Of a DNA stretch of 64,000 bases, positions 35,690 to 44,181 are shown piece by piece; within the stretch, counting starts at the first letter, position 1; the number at the start of each line of letters is the position of its first letter. The translations under genes and the position numbers were made by a program. Source of the stretch: Bacillota bacterium (lineage in GTDB: Bacteria; Bacillota; Clostridia; Oscillospirales; Ruminococcaceae); NCBI GenBank assembly GCA_023457355.1, contig JAEWLW010000029.1, forward strand, positions 1-64,000, read 5' to 3'. A model generated the notes under the pieces. The model worked only from the letters and a program-made list of their open reading frames with translations. It was not told where the DNA came from and ran no database searches.

Positions 35690-38560
35690 TTACGATGCCT
35701 TGTAATTCAGCGAATAGATTGGGTTAAGATATTCGCCATTCTCCAAAATCTCCACATGAAGGTGCGGCCCGGTGGACTGCCCGGTGTTGCCCACCGTGCC
35801 GACCACCGTCTCACCGGCGGCGATCTGATCGCCGACGCTCACTTGCACCTCGTCGCAATGGCCGTATTTCATGGTTTTATCGCCCTCATCCGTATCGATA
35901 ATAATGTAATTGCCCATCACCGCGTCATATCCGACATACCGCACGGTACCGGTAAGGCCAGCTTTGATCGGTGTGCCGGTTGGCATCGAAATATCCAAAC
36001 CGCGGTGCTGTTGCAGCTCCCTACCGCCGATGGGATCCACCCGGTAACCGTACAGGCTGCTGACTTTATCCGACCAATTTATATCAAAAGGGTTTGCATA
36101 TCCCTGATGCGCGCCCTTGGTTTCCATAAGCACGTCATACCAGCTTACCAGATCGTTTTCAGCGTCCTTCGCCAGTTCCTGCAAAAGCAGCGGCTCCATG
36201 GGCTTCGCGCGCAGCGTAACATCCAGATGGTAATAGGTATAGGTGTCGGGGGGGTCTCCCCGCGTTTCAGACCATTCATCATAAGTCAGCGTGTAACAAT
36301 GGTCGAATATGTAATCCATCTCGGTTTTGACCTGATCAAAGGTAAAACCGGGGTATTTGACACTGAGGTACGCCATAAGTTTAAAAGGATCGTGCCCGAT
36401 ATCGTCCAGATCGTAGTGAAAGGCGTCGATATGCTGCCATTTCCAATCTATAGAGACATTTTTAATCTCCTTGTCCAGCTCGGCCTCCAGCCTGGAATAG
36501 TAACTGCTGGCTGCTTCGATCTCGGTGTCTTCAGCGGTGTAGGCCGTGAGCACTGTGACGGCGGAATTTTGAACACCGCCTACAAATAGCATTGCTAGCA
36601 GAAAAAGCAGGATAAAAGCCAGTATAATTCCCAATAGCGGGGCCCCGACATAGGCTGCAACCACGCGAATAACTGCGGCGCCCTTTTTGGCGATAATCGC
36701 AATGATTTTCTCAATCTCCGCTGTAGCTTTAGCGCCCAGTTTCCGTTCTGTGAATTTGCGCGCCTGCTTGCCGTAGCCCTGCATTGTCTGTCGCCATCTG
36801 GATGAACGAGATGGGCGGCCGTACTGCTGCTGATAGATCTGTTCTTTGGCGTCCCGGATATACTGCTTATTGGCACGTGTAACTTCCCGCTGTGCGACGC
36901 GCTGGTCATGATTCCCGCGCCACTTTTTCCCGTATTTCAGGCCGTACCTGCCGCCGGCGGAGGCAACCTTGCGCTCTGCGTTAGCACCTTCCACCGCGGG
37001 ATCCTCGGTGCTACGCGCAATTTCATCCAGCATGCGGTCGGTCTCGTGTCGCAGAGCACTTGCAAAGAAACCTTCTTTTCTTATATTTTTATCAGTAGAA
37101 AATTTATCTTTATCATCGTTCAGCGGCTTATTGTATGCTCCGCTTCCCAGCAGTTTGCGGTCGTCCTCAAACTTCAGGCGGGATTTCCGCCCCTCGCCGT
37201 TATCTAAAAAACGTTGAGTCTTGCGCTCTTCCCAAACCGTATAGGAAGCATAATAGTGAAAATCGGAACCATAGGTCTGCTGTTTCATTGCCGTGGTATG
37301 CAAGCCGGCTTCTGGTGGGCCTGCGACTGGAATCAACCCGGTTTGCCCGGATTGCTGTAGCGCGTGAGGCTCCTGATGCACACGTCCCGGACCGGGCACG
37401 GAGTGTGAACGCAAGTGAAAGCTGCCTGCTGAATCGGCAGTCCCTGGCTGCCATAATCGGTTCGACTCGCTGAAGCGCAGCCGCTTATAGGGCTGATGCA
37501 AATTTATTCGGGCGGACTGTTGCCCGGATATGCCAAGATGCGGCTGCTTGCTTGCCCCGGTAAGATTGCGGCTTGGCTGTTCAAAGCGCAGCCGCCGCTT
37601 TTCCGGTTCCACCCGAGGCCTCCTCATTGCGGACAGTGGCATGTCTGAGGTAGTGCTTTGCCGTACTCGACCGCTTTGCGGGGAAAAACGCAAGCGTTGC
37701 TGATGCCTTTGGTTCAGCGGTACAGCACTTTGAGGGGTGCCACTGCTGTCGCTGATCGGACTGGGAGCAAGTTTCTCAAAGCGCAGTCGCCGCTTGGTGG
37801 GTTCCGCTACCAGCCTGGAATCTGACAGCTGTATCGCCTTCGGGGCCATACCAGACTGAGCCCTGACGCTTTGTGGGGAAAAATACAAGCGTTTTTGCCG
37901 TTCTCCCTGTGTCAGGATACCGCCCCAATGTTCACTGCTATCGCCGTCGAATATACGGCTAGGCCGTACAAAACGTAGCTGGCGCTTGGCTGATTCGGGT
38001 ACAGGCTGTGCGCTGATATTTTCAGGTGCGTTCGCGGTGAAATCCCGCCACTTCGGCTTGCTTCCCTGTGAAAAGCGCAGGCGGGAAAACCGCTGTTGCT
38101 GGCTTCGGTACTGTAAAGCACGGTCGGCAGTCCGGCTGCCGCTATCTTGGACGCCACCTCGCTTCGGGCGATCAAACCGCAGCCGGTTTCCGGTTGCCTT
38201 AGACAACAGGTGGGAGTTGGTTTTCGAATTTATTGACGTATGAAGCGACGGATGCCTTGAATCCTCCGAAAGCCGCAGGTGTGTTTTATTCTCAGAATAC
38301 TTTTCTGCTTTAGGCGGACGTTCCGGTACATCCTCGTCTACTTTTAGCCGTATTCTCCCCGGCCGGTACAGCTTCTTTTTTGCACTCTTATTGCGCCCGC
38401 GGCGAAGGCTTGCGGCCAGTTCCGCCGTTCTCAGGAGAGCGTACACGGCATCGTGTGCGCCAAGCGGCTTTTTGTCGGTTCCTTCGGCGGTCTCAGAGCT
38501 TTCTATCCGGCTGCTCTGTTTTAACAGGCGTTCCGGATGAAGGCTTTTTTCTTCGCTCAT
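35690..38560 (-). CDS. conjugation-associated M23 peptidase with repeated basic N-terminal region
   Basis: 956 residues. The C-terminal domain is an M23 (LytM-type) peptidase: QQHRGLDIS (zinc-binding His-x(3)-Asp, about 855), MKYGHCDEVQ, and STGPHLHVE (about 932). A membrane helix (LLGIILAFILLFLLAMLFVGG, about 636-656) precedes it, putting the peptidase outside, where it would open peptidoglycan for the transfer channel. It matches CD1108-family element proteins except for an unusual N-terminal 460 residues rich in Arg, Ser and Gln, with repeated RLRF motifs. AGGAGAGAGCG precedes the ATG. Confidence 0.85.
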   Translation of the reverse strand: MSEEKSLHPERLLKQSSRIESSETAEGTDKKPLGAHDAVYALLRTAELAASLRRGRNKSAKKKLYRPGRIRLKVDEDVPERPPKAEKYSENKTHLRLSEDSRHPSLHTSINSKTNSHLLSKATGNRLRFDRPKRGGVQDSGSRTADRALQYRSQQQRFSRLRFSQGSKPKWRDFTANAPENISAQPVPESAKRQLRFVRPSRIFDGDSSEHWGGILTQGERQKRLYFSPQSVRAQSGMAPKAIQLSDSRLVAEPTKRRLRFEKLAPSPISDSSGTPQSAVPLNQRHQQRLRFSPQSGRVRQSTTSDMPLSAMRRPRVEPEKRRLRFEQPSRNLTGASKQPHLGISGQQSARINLHQPYKRLRFSESNRLWQPGTADSAGSFHLRSHSVPGPGRVHQEPHALQQSGQTGLIPVAGPPEAGLHTTAMKQQTYGSDFHYYASYTVWEERKTQRFLDNGEGRKSRLKFEDDRKLLGSGAYNKPLNDDKDKFSTDKNIRKEGFFASALRHETDRMLDEIARSTEDPAVEGANAERKVASAGGRYGLKYGKKWRGNHDQRVAQREVTRANKQYIRDAKEQIYQQQYGRPSRSSRWRQTMQGYGKQARKFTERKLGAKATAEIEKIIAIIAKKGAAVIRVVAAYVGAPLLGIILAFILLFLLAMLFVGGVQNSAVTVLTAYTAEDTEIEAASSYYSRLEAELDKEIKNVSIDWKWQHIDAFHYDLDDIGHDPFKLMAYLSVKYPGFTFDQVKTEMDYIFDHCYTLTYDEWSETRGDPPDTYTYYHLDVTLRAKPMEPLLLQELAKDAENDLVSWYDVLMETKGAHQGYANPFDINWSDKVSSLYGYRVDPIGGRELQQHRGLDISMPTGTPIKAGLTGTVRYVGYDAVMGNYIIIDTDEGDKTMKYGHCDEVQVSVGDQIAAGETVVGTVGNTGQSTGPHLHVEILENGEYLNPIYSLNYKAS

Positions 38561-38584
38561 ACGCTCTCTCCTCTCCTAAAAAGC

Positions 38585-38613
38585 TTGTATTTATGCGGGT
38601 TTTGTGATAATAT
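38585..38613 (+). promoter_or_regulatory. promoter of the gene at 38643
   Basis: TTGTAT (38585-38590), 17-bp spacer, TAATAT (38608-38613), in the short space between the divergent M23 gene and the membrane protein gene. Spacing and both boxes fit a vegetative sigma factor. Confidence 0.6.
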
Positions 38614-38642
38614 GGAATTAATTAGAAAGGTGGCGCATCACC

Positions 38643-39188
38643 ATGATGGGACTGTTTGTAAAGCTCGCCTATAAAATCTGCTTTTCCTGGCCGTTATGGC
38701 TCGCGATTCAATTCACCCAGTATATTGAGTGGTTTGACGCTGTCGTGTTGGGGCTTGTGACGTGGTTTTTTGCCTATGCGTTCAAGCTGGATAACCGCAT
38801 CGGCCTTCCTATTGGCATTGCCGTGGGAGGTGCGTTCCTGCTGCTTTTCCATTTTTCCAGAATCGGCTTTTATATTTCAACCGCCGTTTTCTCGCTGATG
38901 TGGGCGTATATCATCCCTTCATGGCTTTTTGGCCTTTCCAATGATAAAATAGCCTTTTGGGTTGTATTTGTGCTGGCGCTGGCAGGATGCGCAAGATTGC
39001 ACCTATTTGCAATACGAAGATCTACCGTAGATAAAATGCTTGCCGCCGAAGCCGCCCAAGCCAAAGCTATGAAAGCTGATGATTACGAAAGTCCGGCTCA
39101 CCGGCGGGAGATTGAACGGTTGCAGCGTGAGCGTCGGGAGTTGGAGGCCAAGCTGGAGGCACTGCGCCGGCAAGGTCAAAAAAGCTGA
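38643..39188 (+). CDS. membrane protein with C-terminal coiled coil
   Basis: 181 residues, with AAAGGTGG at 38624-38631 before the start. The first 120 residues hold about four membrane helices (for example IQFTQYIEWFDAVVLGLVTW, GLPIGIAVGGAFLLLF, ISTAVFSLMWAYIIPSWLFG, FWVVFVLALAGCARLHLF). The last 50 are charged and heptad-like (HRREIERLQRERRELEAKLE). It is on the strand opposite the conjugation genes and has its own promoter, so it is an accessory gene within the element. I do not recognise its family. Confidence 0.7.
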   Translation: MMGLFVKLAYKICFSWPLWLAIQFTQYIEWFDAVVLGLVTWFFAYAFKLDNRIGLPIGIAVGGAFLLLFHFSRIGFYISTAVFSLMWAYIIPSWLFGLSNDKIAFWVVFVLALAGCARLHLFAIRRSTVDKMLAAEAAQAKAMKADDYESPAHRREIERLQRERRELEAKLEALRRQGQKS

Positions 39189-39203
39189 ATTTCATTGCCT
39201 TTC

Positions 39204-39235
39204 CGCCGTCCCTTCTCCGGGGTCGGCTTCTTTTG
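39204..39235 (+). terminator. Rho-independent terminator after the membrane protein gene
   Basis: GCCGTCCC pairs with GGGGTCGGC around TTCTCC and is followed by TTCTTTT. The same stem-loop design recurs at 39864-39891; both are followed at once by a 27-bp palindromic repeat. Confidence 0.6.
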
Positions 39236-39238
39236 TGC

Positions 39239-39265
39239 CCAAAATCCCAAACGATTGCGAATTTG
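39239..39265 (-). repeat. 27-bp palindromic repeat, copy 3 (inverted)
   Basis: Reverse-complement orientation relative to copies 1 and 2, placed immediately after a terminator stem. Confidence 0.8.
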
Positions 39266-39365
39266 CCAGTATCCGAACCGACGCCGATGCTTTTGTACGG
39301 ATTGTCCATTGCCTTTTTTGACGGCAGCAGTTACAATAAAAGCACCACCCACAGGAGGGATGACG

Positions 39366-39749
39366 ATGACAAAGGAAGAAATGTTGCTGTTGCAGCAAAT
39401 GATGGAAAATACCATTGATAGTAAATTGCAGCGCATGGAACAATCTATAGACAGCAAGTTTGATGCACTCCGCATTGAAATGCAGGATATGCGTTGTGAA
39501 TTGAATGCTAAGATCGATGCTCAGGAGCAGCGCCTTAATGCAAAGATTGACGCAAACAGCACCCAACTGCTGTTGCAAGTCGCGGAGCTACTGGAGAACC
39601 AGACTACCAAGCTTGGCCTACAATATGAGCATGAGGTCGCTGGAAAGATTAATGCGCTCAATGAGGAAACTGATATTCTGCGAGATGATGTTAAAGATCA
39701 CGAACAGCGGATACATACCGCAGAGCGCAAAGTCGGCATTGCCATTTGA
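39366..39749 (+). CDS. small coiled-coil protein
   Basis: 127 residues from the second ATG (39366), which is 7 nt from AGGAGG (39353-39358); the first ATG (39360) is too close. Almost the whole protein is coiled coil, with internal near-repeats: TIDSKLQRMEQSIDSKFDAL and LNAKIDAQEQRLNAKIDANS. There are no membrane helices. Similar coiled-coil proteins are common in Clostridia elements, without known function. It lies between two copies of the terminator-plus-palindrome block. Confidence 0.7.
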   Translation: MTKEEMLLLQQMMENTIDSKLQRMEQSIDSKFDALRIEMQDMRCELNAKIDAQEQRLNAKIDANSTQLLLQVAELLENQTTKLGLQYEHEVAGKINALNEETDILRDDVKDHEQRIHTAERKVGIAI

Positions 39750-39863
39750 CTGAAATTCAGCGATTTTTTCTACTTCGCCACACCCAATAGCCTATTGAGT
39801 ACGCTAGTGAAACTGTAATGAAGACTACAATTTGAATAAGAATTCCCATCTGATTGCCCTTTC

Positions 39864-39891
39864 CGCCGTCCCTTCACCGGGGCGGCTTTTT
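39864..39891 (+). terminator. Rho-independent terminator after the coiled-coil gene
   Basis: GCCGTCCC, loop TTCACC, GGGGCGGC, then TTTTT. Clearly related in sequence to the stem at 39204-39235. Confidence 0.65.
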
Positions 39892-39896
39892 CATGT

Positions 39897-39923
39897 CCAA
39901 AATCCCAAACGATTGCGAATTTG
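39897..39923 (-). repeat. 27-bp palindromic repeat, copy 4 (inverted)
   Basis: Follows the terminator at 39864-39891 and runs into the composite repeat block. Confidence 0.8.
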
Positions 39924-40030
39924 AAAGATTGGACGGCCGGTCTTACCGGCCTGCCCCTGCGGGTGCGGGGGTGAATGCGCTGTTGCAAATCTCGGGTTTT
40001 CAATCGCTTCAGAGGGGGATAGTCCCCTGA
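39924..40030 (+). repeat. composite GC-rich repeat, copy 2
   Basis: Contains CGGCCGGTCTTACCGGCC, CTGCCCCTGCGGGTGCGGGG, GCTGTTGCAAATCTC and AGAGGGGGATAGTCCCCT. It is closely matched by copy 3 at 40472-40580 and by the inverted copy at 20340-20480. Confidence 0.75.
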
Positions 40031-40091
40031 ATATCCGGTTTGCGTCAGATTTTGTCAGATGGTATACTTTGGAATAAAGGGGGTGATCCGA

Positions 40092-40247
40092 ATGAATCAA
40101 AAATATTTTCGCCAACCGGCATTCTGTCCAATGACCGGTGAATCATGTCGCGAAGATTGCGAATGGAGAATGTTCCAGCCGCCTTACGATTGTTGCATTC
40201 CCCAAATCGCACAAGCATTGAAAGAAATTCAGGAAAAGATTAAATAA
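40092..40247 (+). CDS. cysteine-rich small protein
   Basis: 51 residues from the ATG at 40092, preceded by AAGGGGGTGAT. Five cysteines are grouped as FCPMTGESCREDCEW and YDCCIPQIAQ, suggesting a small metal-binding protein; the C-terminus is a helix (IAQALKEIQEKIK). The gene converges with and overlaps by 8 bp the small minus-strand gene ending at 40240. Function unknown. Confidence 0.6.
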   Translation: MNQKYFRQPAFCPMTGESCREDCEWRMFQPPYDCCIPQIAQALKEIQEKIK

Positions 40248-40380
40248 TTCGGCATTTCTGAATTTCTGCGCTCGCCTTGGTAAGCACCAATACTGCTTCG
40301 CCATAGGTGAGCGCATTCTCTTTTAGCAATTCAATGACTTTAGTTACCAATGCGTCCATTGAATCTTGACGTTCTTCCAT
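40240..40380 (-). CDS. 46-residue helical protein related to the C-terminus of the neighbouring membrane protein
   Basis: A short gene beginning MEERQDSMDALVTKVIELL and ending EIQKCRII, with AAGGAGGTG at 40386-40394 in ideal position. It aligns with the last 45 residues of the protein at 40598-41233: both have ERQ, a LLKEN motif (VIELLKENALTYGEAVLVL against KIVDLLKENELSLREVRTVL) and a terminal Lys-rich helix. It is therefore a free-standing copy of that domain, perhaps a competing or regulatory partner. Confidence 0.7.
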   Translation of the reverse strand: MEERQDSMDALVTKVIELLKENALTYGEAVLVLTKASAEIQKCRII

Positions 40381-40444
40381 ATTTTCACCTCCTTCACTAG
40401 CTTTCTGATTTGAATGACATCCTTCTAGAGGGGCTTTTCTATGC

Positions 40445-40471
40445 CCAAAATCCCAAACGATTGCGAATTTG
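40445..40471 (-). repeat. 27-bp palindromic repeat, copy 5 (inverted)
   Basis: Directly precedes the third composite repeat block, as copy 4 does for the second. Confidence 0.8.
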
Positions 40472-40580
40472 AAAGGTCAGATGACCGGCCTTAACCGGCC
40501 TGCCCCTGCGGGTGCGGGGGTGAATGCGCTGTTGCAAATCTCGGATTTTCAGCCGGTGCAGAGGGGGATAGTTCCCTAAA
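40472..40580 (+). repeat. composite GC-rich repeat, copy 3
   Basis: Near-identical to 39924-40030: a CCGGCCTTAACCGGCC stem, CTGCCCCTGCGGGTGCGGGG, GCTGTTGCAAATCTC and GAGGGGGATAGTTCCCT. It ends just past the stop of the membrane protein gene at 40598. Confidence 0.75.
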
Positions 40581-40597
40581 TATCAGATTCGTACTTG

Positions 40598-41233
40598 TCA
40601 GTTATATTTGGAAAGTTTGGGGAATTCATCGTACACCTTACTTAATACAGTTCTTACTTCTCTTAAAGAAAGCTCATTTTCTTTAAGCAAATCCACAATT
40701 TTTGACGATAAGGAATCCGTTAATGCCTGTCGCTCTTTCGCGTTCCCCCCTTCTTTACAGTCGTTTGAGAATCCCCCCAAAACGCTGGCAGCAATAAAAG
40801 GAATATATCCCCAAGTATGTGCCAAATAAAAAAAGCTGCTACTTACTATGACTGCTAAAAAAATTATTAATGGCTTTGAGCCTTGCTCCCGACAATACTT
40901 AATGACTAAATATAATCCAATGTAAAAGCTGAGAATAAAAGCCGGTCTACCAAGCAATAATTCATCAGATGATAAAGCCATTGGACCAACCATAGCAACT
41001 AAGAACAATACCCATTCATATTTAAATTTAATCGTAGTTGCCGGATAATCCGCCTGCTTATTAAAAGCACTTAAAATACAGAATAAAATGGCAGCAATGC
41101 TAATCGAAAATCCAAGATTACTTAAAAAGGAATACCGTAATTCATTAAAGAACGCCATGCAGAGCATGATATACGCAGTCAATTCCACAAATGTATCTAT
41201 CATATTTGAAATATTGATTTTTGCTTTAATCAT
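40598..41233 (-). CDS. multi-helix membrane protein with soluble helical C-terminus
   Basis: 211 residues. Five or so membrane helices are visible (for example TFVELTAYIMLCMAFF, ISIAAILFCILSAF, WVLFLVAMVGPMAL, FILSFYIGLYLVI, LIIFLAVIVSSSFFYLA). The C-terminal about 50 residues are soluble (ERQALTDSLSSKIVDLLKEN) and resemble the 46-residue protein at 40240-40380. The gene is AT-rich compared with its neighbours and lies between virB4 and the M23 gene, interrupting the usual order of transfer genes, so it was probably inserted. Function unknown. Confidence 0.65.
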   Translation of the reverse strand: MIKAKINISNMIDTFVELTAYIMLCMAFFNELRYSFLSNLGFSISIAAILFCILSAFNKQADYPATTIKFKYEWVLFLVAMVGPMALSSDELLLGRPAFILSFYIGLYLVIKYCREQGSKPLIIFLAVIVSSSFFYLAHTWGYIPFIAASVLGGFSNDCKEGGNAKERQALTDSLSSKIVDLLKENELSLREVRTVLSKVYDEFPKLSKYN

Positions 41234-41249
41234 TTGGCCTATCCTCCTT

Positions 41250-43787
41250 TCACGATGTCACCGCTTCCTCAAGCTTGGTGCTCATCAGCTTATAAAGCCG
41301 CGTTTCCTCCGGAAAATCGTCTACAAAGGGAATAATCGTGCCACCGAAGATCAGCAGGCCCTGGCCGGGCTTCGTATTGGTGACATAATTCAGCTGGTGC
41401 TCGGAAATATTCAGCTCTTCCGCAAGGATTTTCTGATCGCCTGTCGCCTGGTTGAGCATATAAATAAAATCACTGTTGCTGAAAATATTCTTGATCTGCG
41501 GTGAGGCCAGAAAATCGGTGACATTTTGAGTGATGCCGGTCGGGACGCCGCCCCATTTGCGAAAGCGCTTCCAGATTTCCACCAGCGCGGACGCGGTTTG
41601 CTTTGCGCCTAGCAGAAGATGGATTTCGTCGGCATAATACCAGGTGATCAACTTCTTGGCCCTGTTTGTACGGACACGGGACCAAATCTGATCCTGAACC
41701 GTCAGCATGCCCAGCCCCTTCAGGTGCTGACCCAGATCTTTAGTATCAAAGCAAACGATCCGATTTTTAACCTCGACGTTTGTCCGGTGGTTGAATACAT
41801 TAAACGAACCGGTGACATACAGTTCCAAAGCGGACGCAATACGTTGCGACTCCGGTTCATTCTGCCCCTTCAAAAGCGCGTAAAAGTCTCCTAAAATTGG
41901 GATGTTATCCGGCTTCGGGTCTTTGAGGTATTTTTGATAAACCAGCGTCACGCAGCGATCGATGACGGTTTTCTCAATCGGCTGTAAGCCCACATCTCCC
42001 GCACCCATGACCTGCTCACAGAAAGACATCAGAAATTCGCTTTTATCGCGTACCGGATCAAAATGGGAGTCCTCGTCGTTCTTAGCCTCAATATTGATAT
42101 CCATCGGATTGATGTGATGCGGACTGTCCGCGGATATAATGATCACCTGACCGCCTAGCGCTCGAACCAGCGCGGTATATTCTCGCTCTGGATCGAGAAT
42201 CAAAATGCTGTCCTTGGGTCTGCCCAGTGCTACGTTGACCATTTCACGCTTTGAAGCAAAACTCTTGCCTGAACCCGGCACACCCAAAATCAAACCGTTC
42301 GGGTTCTTGGCGGTGAGACGGTCTATCATAATCATGTTTTGAGAAGTCGCGTTGACGCCGTAATATAATCCGCCCTTTTGGAATAGCTCTTGTGACTGGA
42401 AGGGGATAAAAATCGCTGTGCTGGAAGTCGTCAGCATGCGTTCTATCGGGACCTTGTTGATCCCGATTGGTAGGGCGGACATGAGGCCCGCTTCCTGCTG
42501 CCAGTCCAGCGGCAGCAGCTCGCAGCTATGCTGCTGGGCAATCTGTTTGGCGGTGGAAAAGATATTATCCAGTTCTTTTTCATCTTGTGCAAAATTGGTC
42601 AGGGTAAAGGTCAGGAGAAACCGTCGTTCGTTACGGCTTTCAAGATCATGGCGCAGCGCGTCGGCCTCGTCTATGTAGGTCACCAAATCGGGCGGCAGAA
42701 TGTCCATACCGTAGCCGCTGCGGCTAGCCTTCATCTGCTCTTCAATTTTCATCTTATTCAGATCCGACATGGTATCCTTAATTTGCTTGATAGCAGCCGC
42801 CTGCTCCAAGCTGCGCAGATGAACATTTATCACCAGCGGTGTGTCCATTTCAAGAAACTGCGCCAAAATATCATCCGAAAGCTCTGGCGCATTAATTTGA
42901 AGAAACGCAGTGCGACCCCCGAATTCCTGAAGCTCAAATATGTTTTTCTTGCTAAAATTCATGCTGTTTGGCGCGATGAAATCTTTTGTCGAAAGCCCTG
43001 TTTTTACAATAAAATCCCAGTTGAAGTTCAGCTTCCGGTCGGTGCCGATGTTCAAAATATCGTGAATAATTTCCATGCGTTCATAGCCGTTTCTCGGAAA
43101 TGCCGCAACCTTCATATCTCGAAAAGCATTAATTACTTCATTTTCTATGCGATTGAGCTTCAGCAACGCGGTGGCCTGATCTTCGGCATGGAGACCGAAT
43201 GTGAGGTATTTACGCTTAACTAAACCGTTATTGCCTTTGGAGAACTGATTCTGAAGCATCTGGACATATTCCGCCCGTAGCTCATCCAAAGCATCACCTG
43301 TACCCGGAAGATCAATAGCTCTGTAAAACTCCTCTATATCAATTTTCTGATTAACAAATGTCAGTTGCACCGACACGGAAGCGTCAAAATAATTTAAAAA
43401 ATTGCACCAGTTTTCAAAGATATTTTCCTTTGTCTCCCGCTTGGCCAATTTGTAATTGGTATCAAAATATTCGATGGTCTTTGTATAGAATCCGCTCTGG
43501 GGCCCAGGTGGCTCAGGACGAAAACCGGGCAGCGGAACACAGGACATGGCCTTGCGCCATAGGCTGTGCTTTTTGCGCGGATCAGCGCCCGCCTCCACGA
43601 AGCAAAGACCGTTTCGCAGCATCTGTCGGTACGGGATCGTATTCTGCGCGCTGCCGGGTATCTGCCCCTTGCGCTTTGCGAGTTTAACGCGTCTTACGAC
43701 TTCTTGCCTTACCGGCTTTGGCAGATTTGCGTATGGGTCGAGCCGCTTGATCGTTACCGTCTGCTGCGCTACTGTCTGGCTCAACAC
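41250..43787 (-). CDS. virB4: VirB4-type conjugation ATPase
   Basis: 845 residues from the GTG at 43787, which is 9 nt from AGGAGG; a TTG at 43793 is too close. Walker A is GVPGSGKSFASK (about 501), Walker B region ILILDPEREYTAL (about 535), and the C-terminal motor motifs include TWYYADEIHLLL and GGVPTGITQNVTDFL. The N-terminal half is the VirB4-specific domain. This ATPase powers assembly of the transfer channel at the membrane. Its start lies inside the PrgI gene, overlapping by 104 bp, which is long for neighbouring genes. Confidence 0.92.
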   Translation of the reverse strand: MLSQTVAQQTVTIKRLDPYANLPKPVRQEVVRRVKLAKRKGQIPGSAQNTIPYRQMLRNGLCFVEAGADPRKKHSLWRKAMSCVPLPGFRPEPPGPQSGFYTKTIEYFDTNYKLAKRETKENIFENWCNFLNYFDASVSVQLTFVNQKIDIEEFYRAIDLPGTGDALDELRAEYVQMLQNQFSKGNNGLVKRKYLTFGLHAEDQATALLKLNRIENEVINAFRDMKVAAFPRNGYERMEIIHDILNIGTDRKLNFNWDFIVKTGLSTKDFIAPNSMNFSKKNIFELQEFGGRTAFLQINAPELSDDILAQFLEMDTPLVINVHLRSLEQAAAIKQIKDTMSDLNKMKIEEQMKASRSGYGMDILPPDLVTYIDEADALRHDLESRNERRFLLTFTLTNFAQDEKELDNIFSTAKQIAQQHSCELLPLDWQQEAGLMSALPIGINKVPIERMLTTSSTAIFIPFQSQELFQKGGLYYGVNATSQNMIMIDRLTAKNPNGLILGVPGSGKSFASKREMVNVALGRPKDSILILDPEREYTALVRALGGQVIIISADSPHHINPMDINIEAKNDEDSHFDPVRDKSEFLMSFCEQVMGAGDVGLQPIEKTVIDRCVTLVYQKYLKDPKPDNIPILGDFYALLKGQNEPESQRIASALELYVTGSFNVFNHRTNVEVKNRIVCFDTKDLGQHLKGLGMLTVQDQIWSRVRTNRAKKLITWYYADEIHLLLGAKQTASALVEIWKRFRKWGGVPTGITQNVTDFLASPQIKNIFSNSDFIYMLNQATGDQKILAEELNISEHQLNYVTNTKPGQGLLIFGGTIIPFVDDFPEETRLYKLMSTKLEEAVTS

Positions 43788-44136
43788 TGTCAATCACCTC
43801 CTGAATCTGTCTGGCCGGTTCCAGACCGGCATATATATTTTCCGTCTTATACGGTCTTTTCGCGGGGCGCTGATAACGCACCCGAATATAATTCATAATC
43901 ACTTTTTCTATCGGCCTGCCGTCCTTAATCGGCCAGAAACCGACAATAAATATGGGGACAGCCAGCGGGACGATGAGATAGACGGCGTTTTTTCCGAAAA
44001 GGGGTAATAAATAATAAAATGCTGGTAGGCACACAGCAGCCGACGCGGCGGCAGCAATAAGCTGCCGCTTTGTCAGTCCCAGTGCCACTTTTCTTTTAAC
44101 CTTGTCAAAATCCTTGGGAACAGTTACATATGGCAC
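43684..44136 (-). CDS. prgI: PrgI family conjugation membrane protein
   Basis: 150 residues from the GTG at 44136, with AAGGAG 8 nt upstream. VPKDFDKVKRKVALGLTKRQ at the N-terminus and two membrane helices (LIAAAASAAVCLPAFYYLLP, NAVYLIVPLAVPIFIVGFWP) are typical of PrgI (VirB3-like) proteins that sit beside VirB4. The C-terminal 50 residues are a basic tail (KSAKAGKARSRKTR) encoded in the region that overlaps virB4. It lies between virB6 and virB4, as in Tn1549-type elements. Confidence 0.85.
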   Translation of the reverse strand: MPYVTVPKDFDKVKRKVALGLTKRQLIAAAASAAVCLPAFYYLLPLFGKNAVYLIVPLAVPIFIVGFWPIKDGRPIEKVIMNYIRVRYQRPAKRPYKTENIYAGLEPARQIQEVIDSVEPDSSAADGNDQAARPIRKSAKAGKARSRKTR

Positions 44137-44151
44137 ACAAAACGCTCCTTT

Positions 44152-44177
44152 CAAAATCCCAAACGATCGGGATTTTG
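44152..44177. repeat. 27-bp palindromic repeat, copy 6 (near-perfect inverted repeat)
   Basis: CAAAATCCC, 8-nt loop AAACGATC, GGGATTTTG: the right arm is closer to a perfect inverted repeat than in the other copies. It is placed between the prgI start and the virB6 stop. Confidence 0.75.
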
Positions 44178-44181
44178 CGTA

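Noticed and set aside
35459..36589. 376-codon plus-strand frame
   Set aside because: Antisense to the M23 peptidase, which has clear catalytic residues and a binding site.
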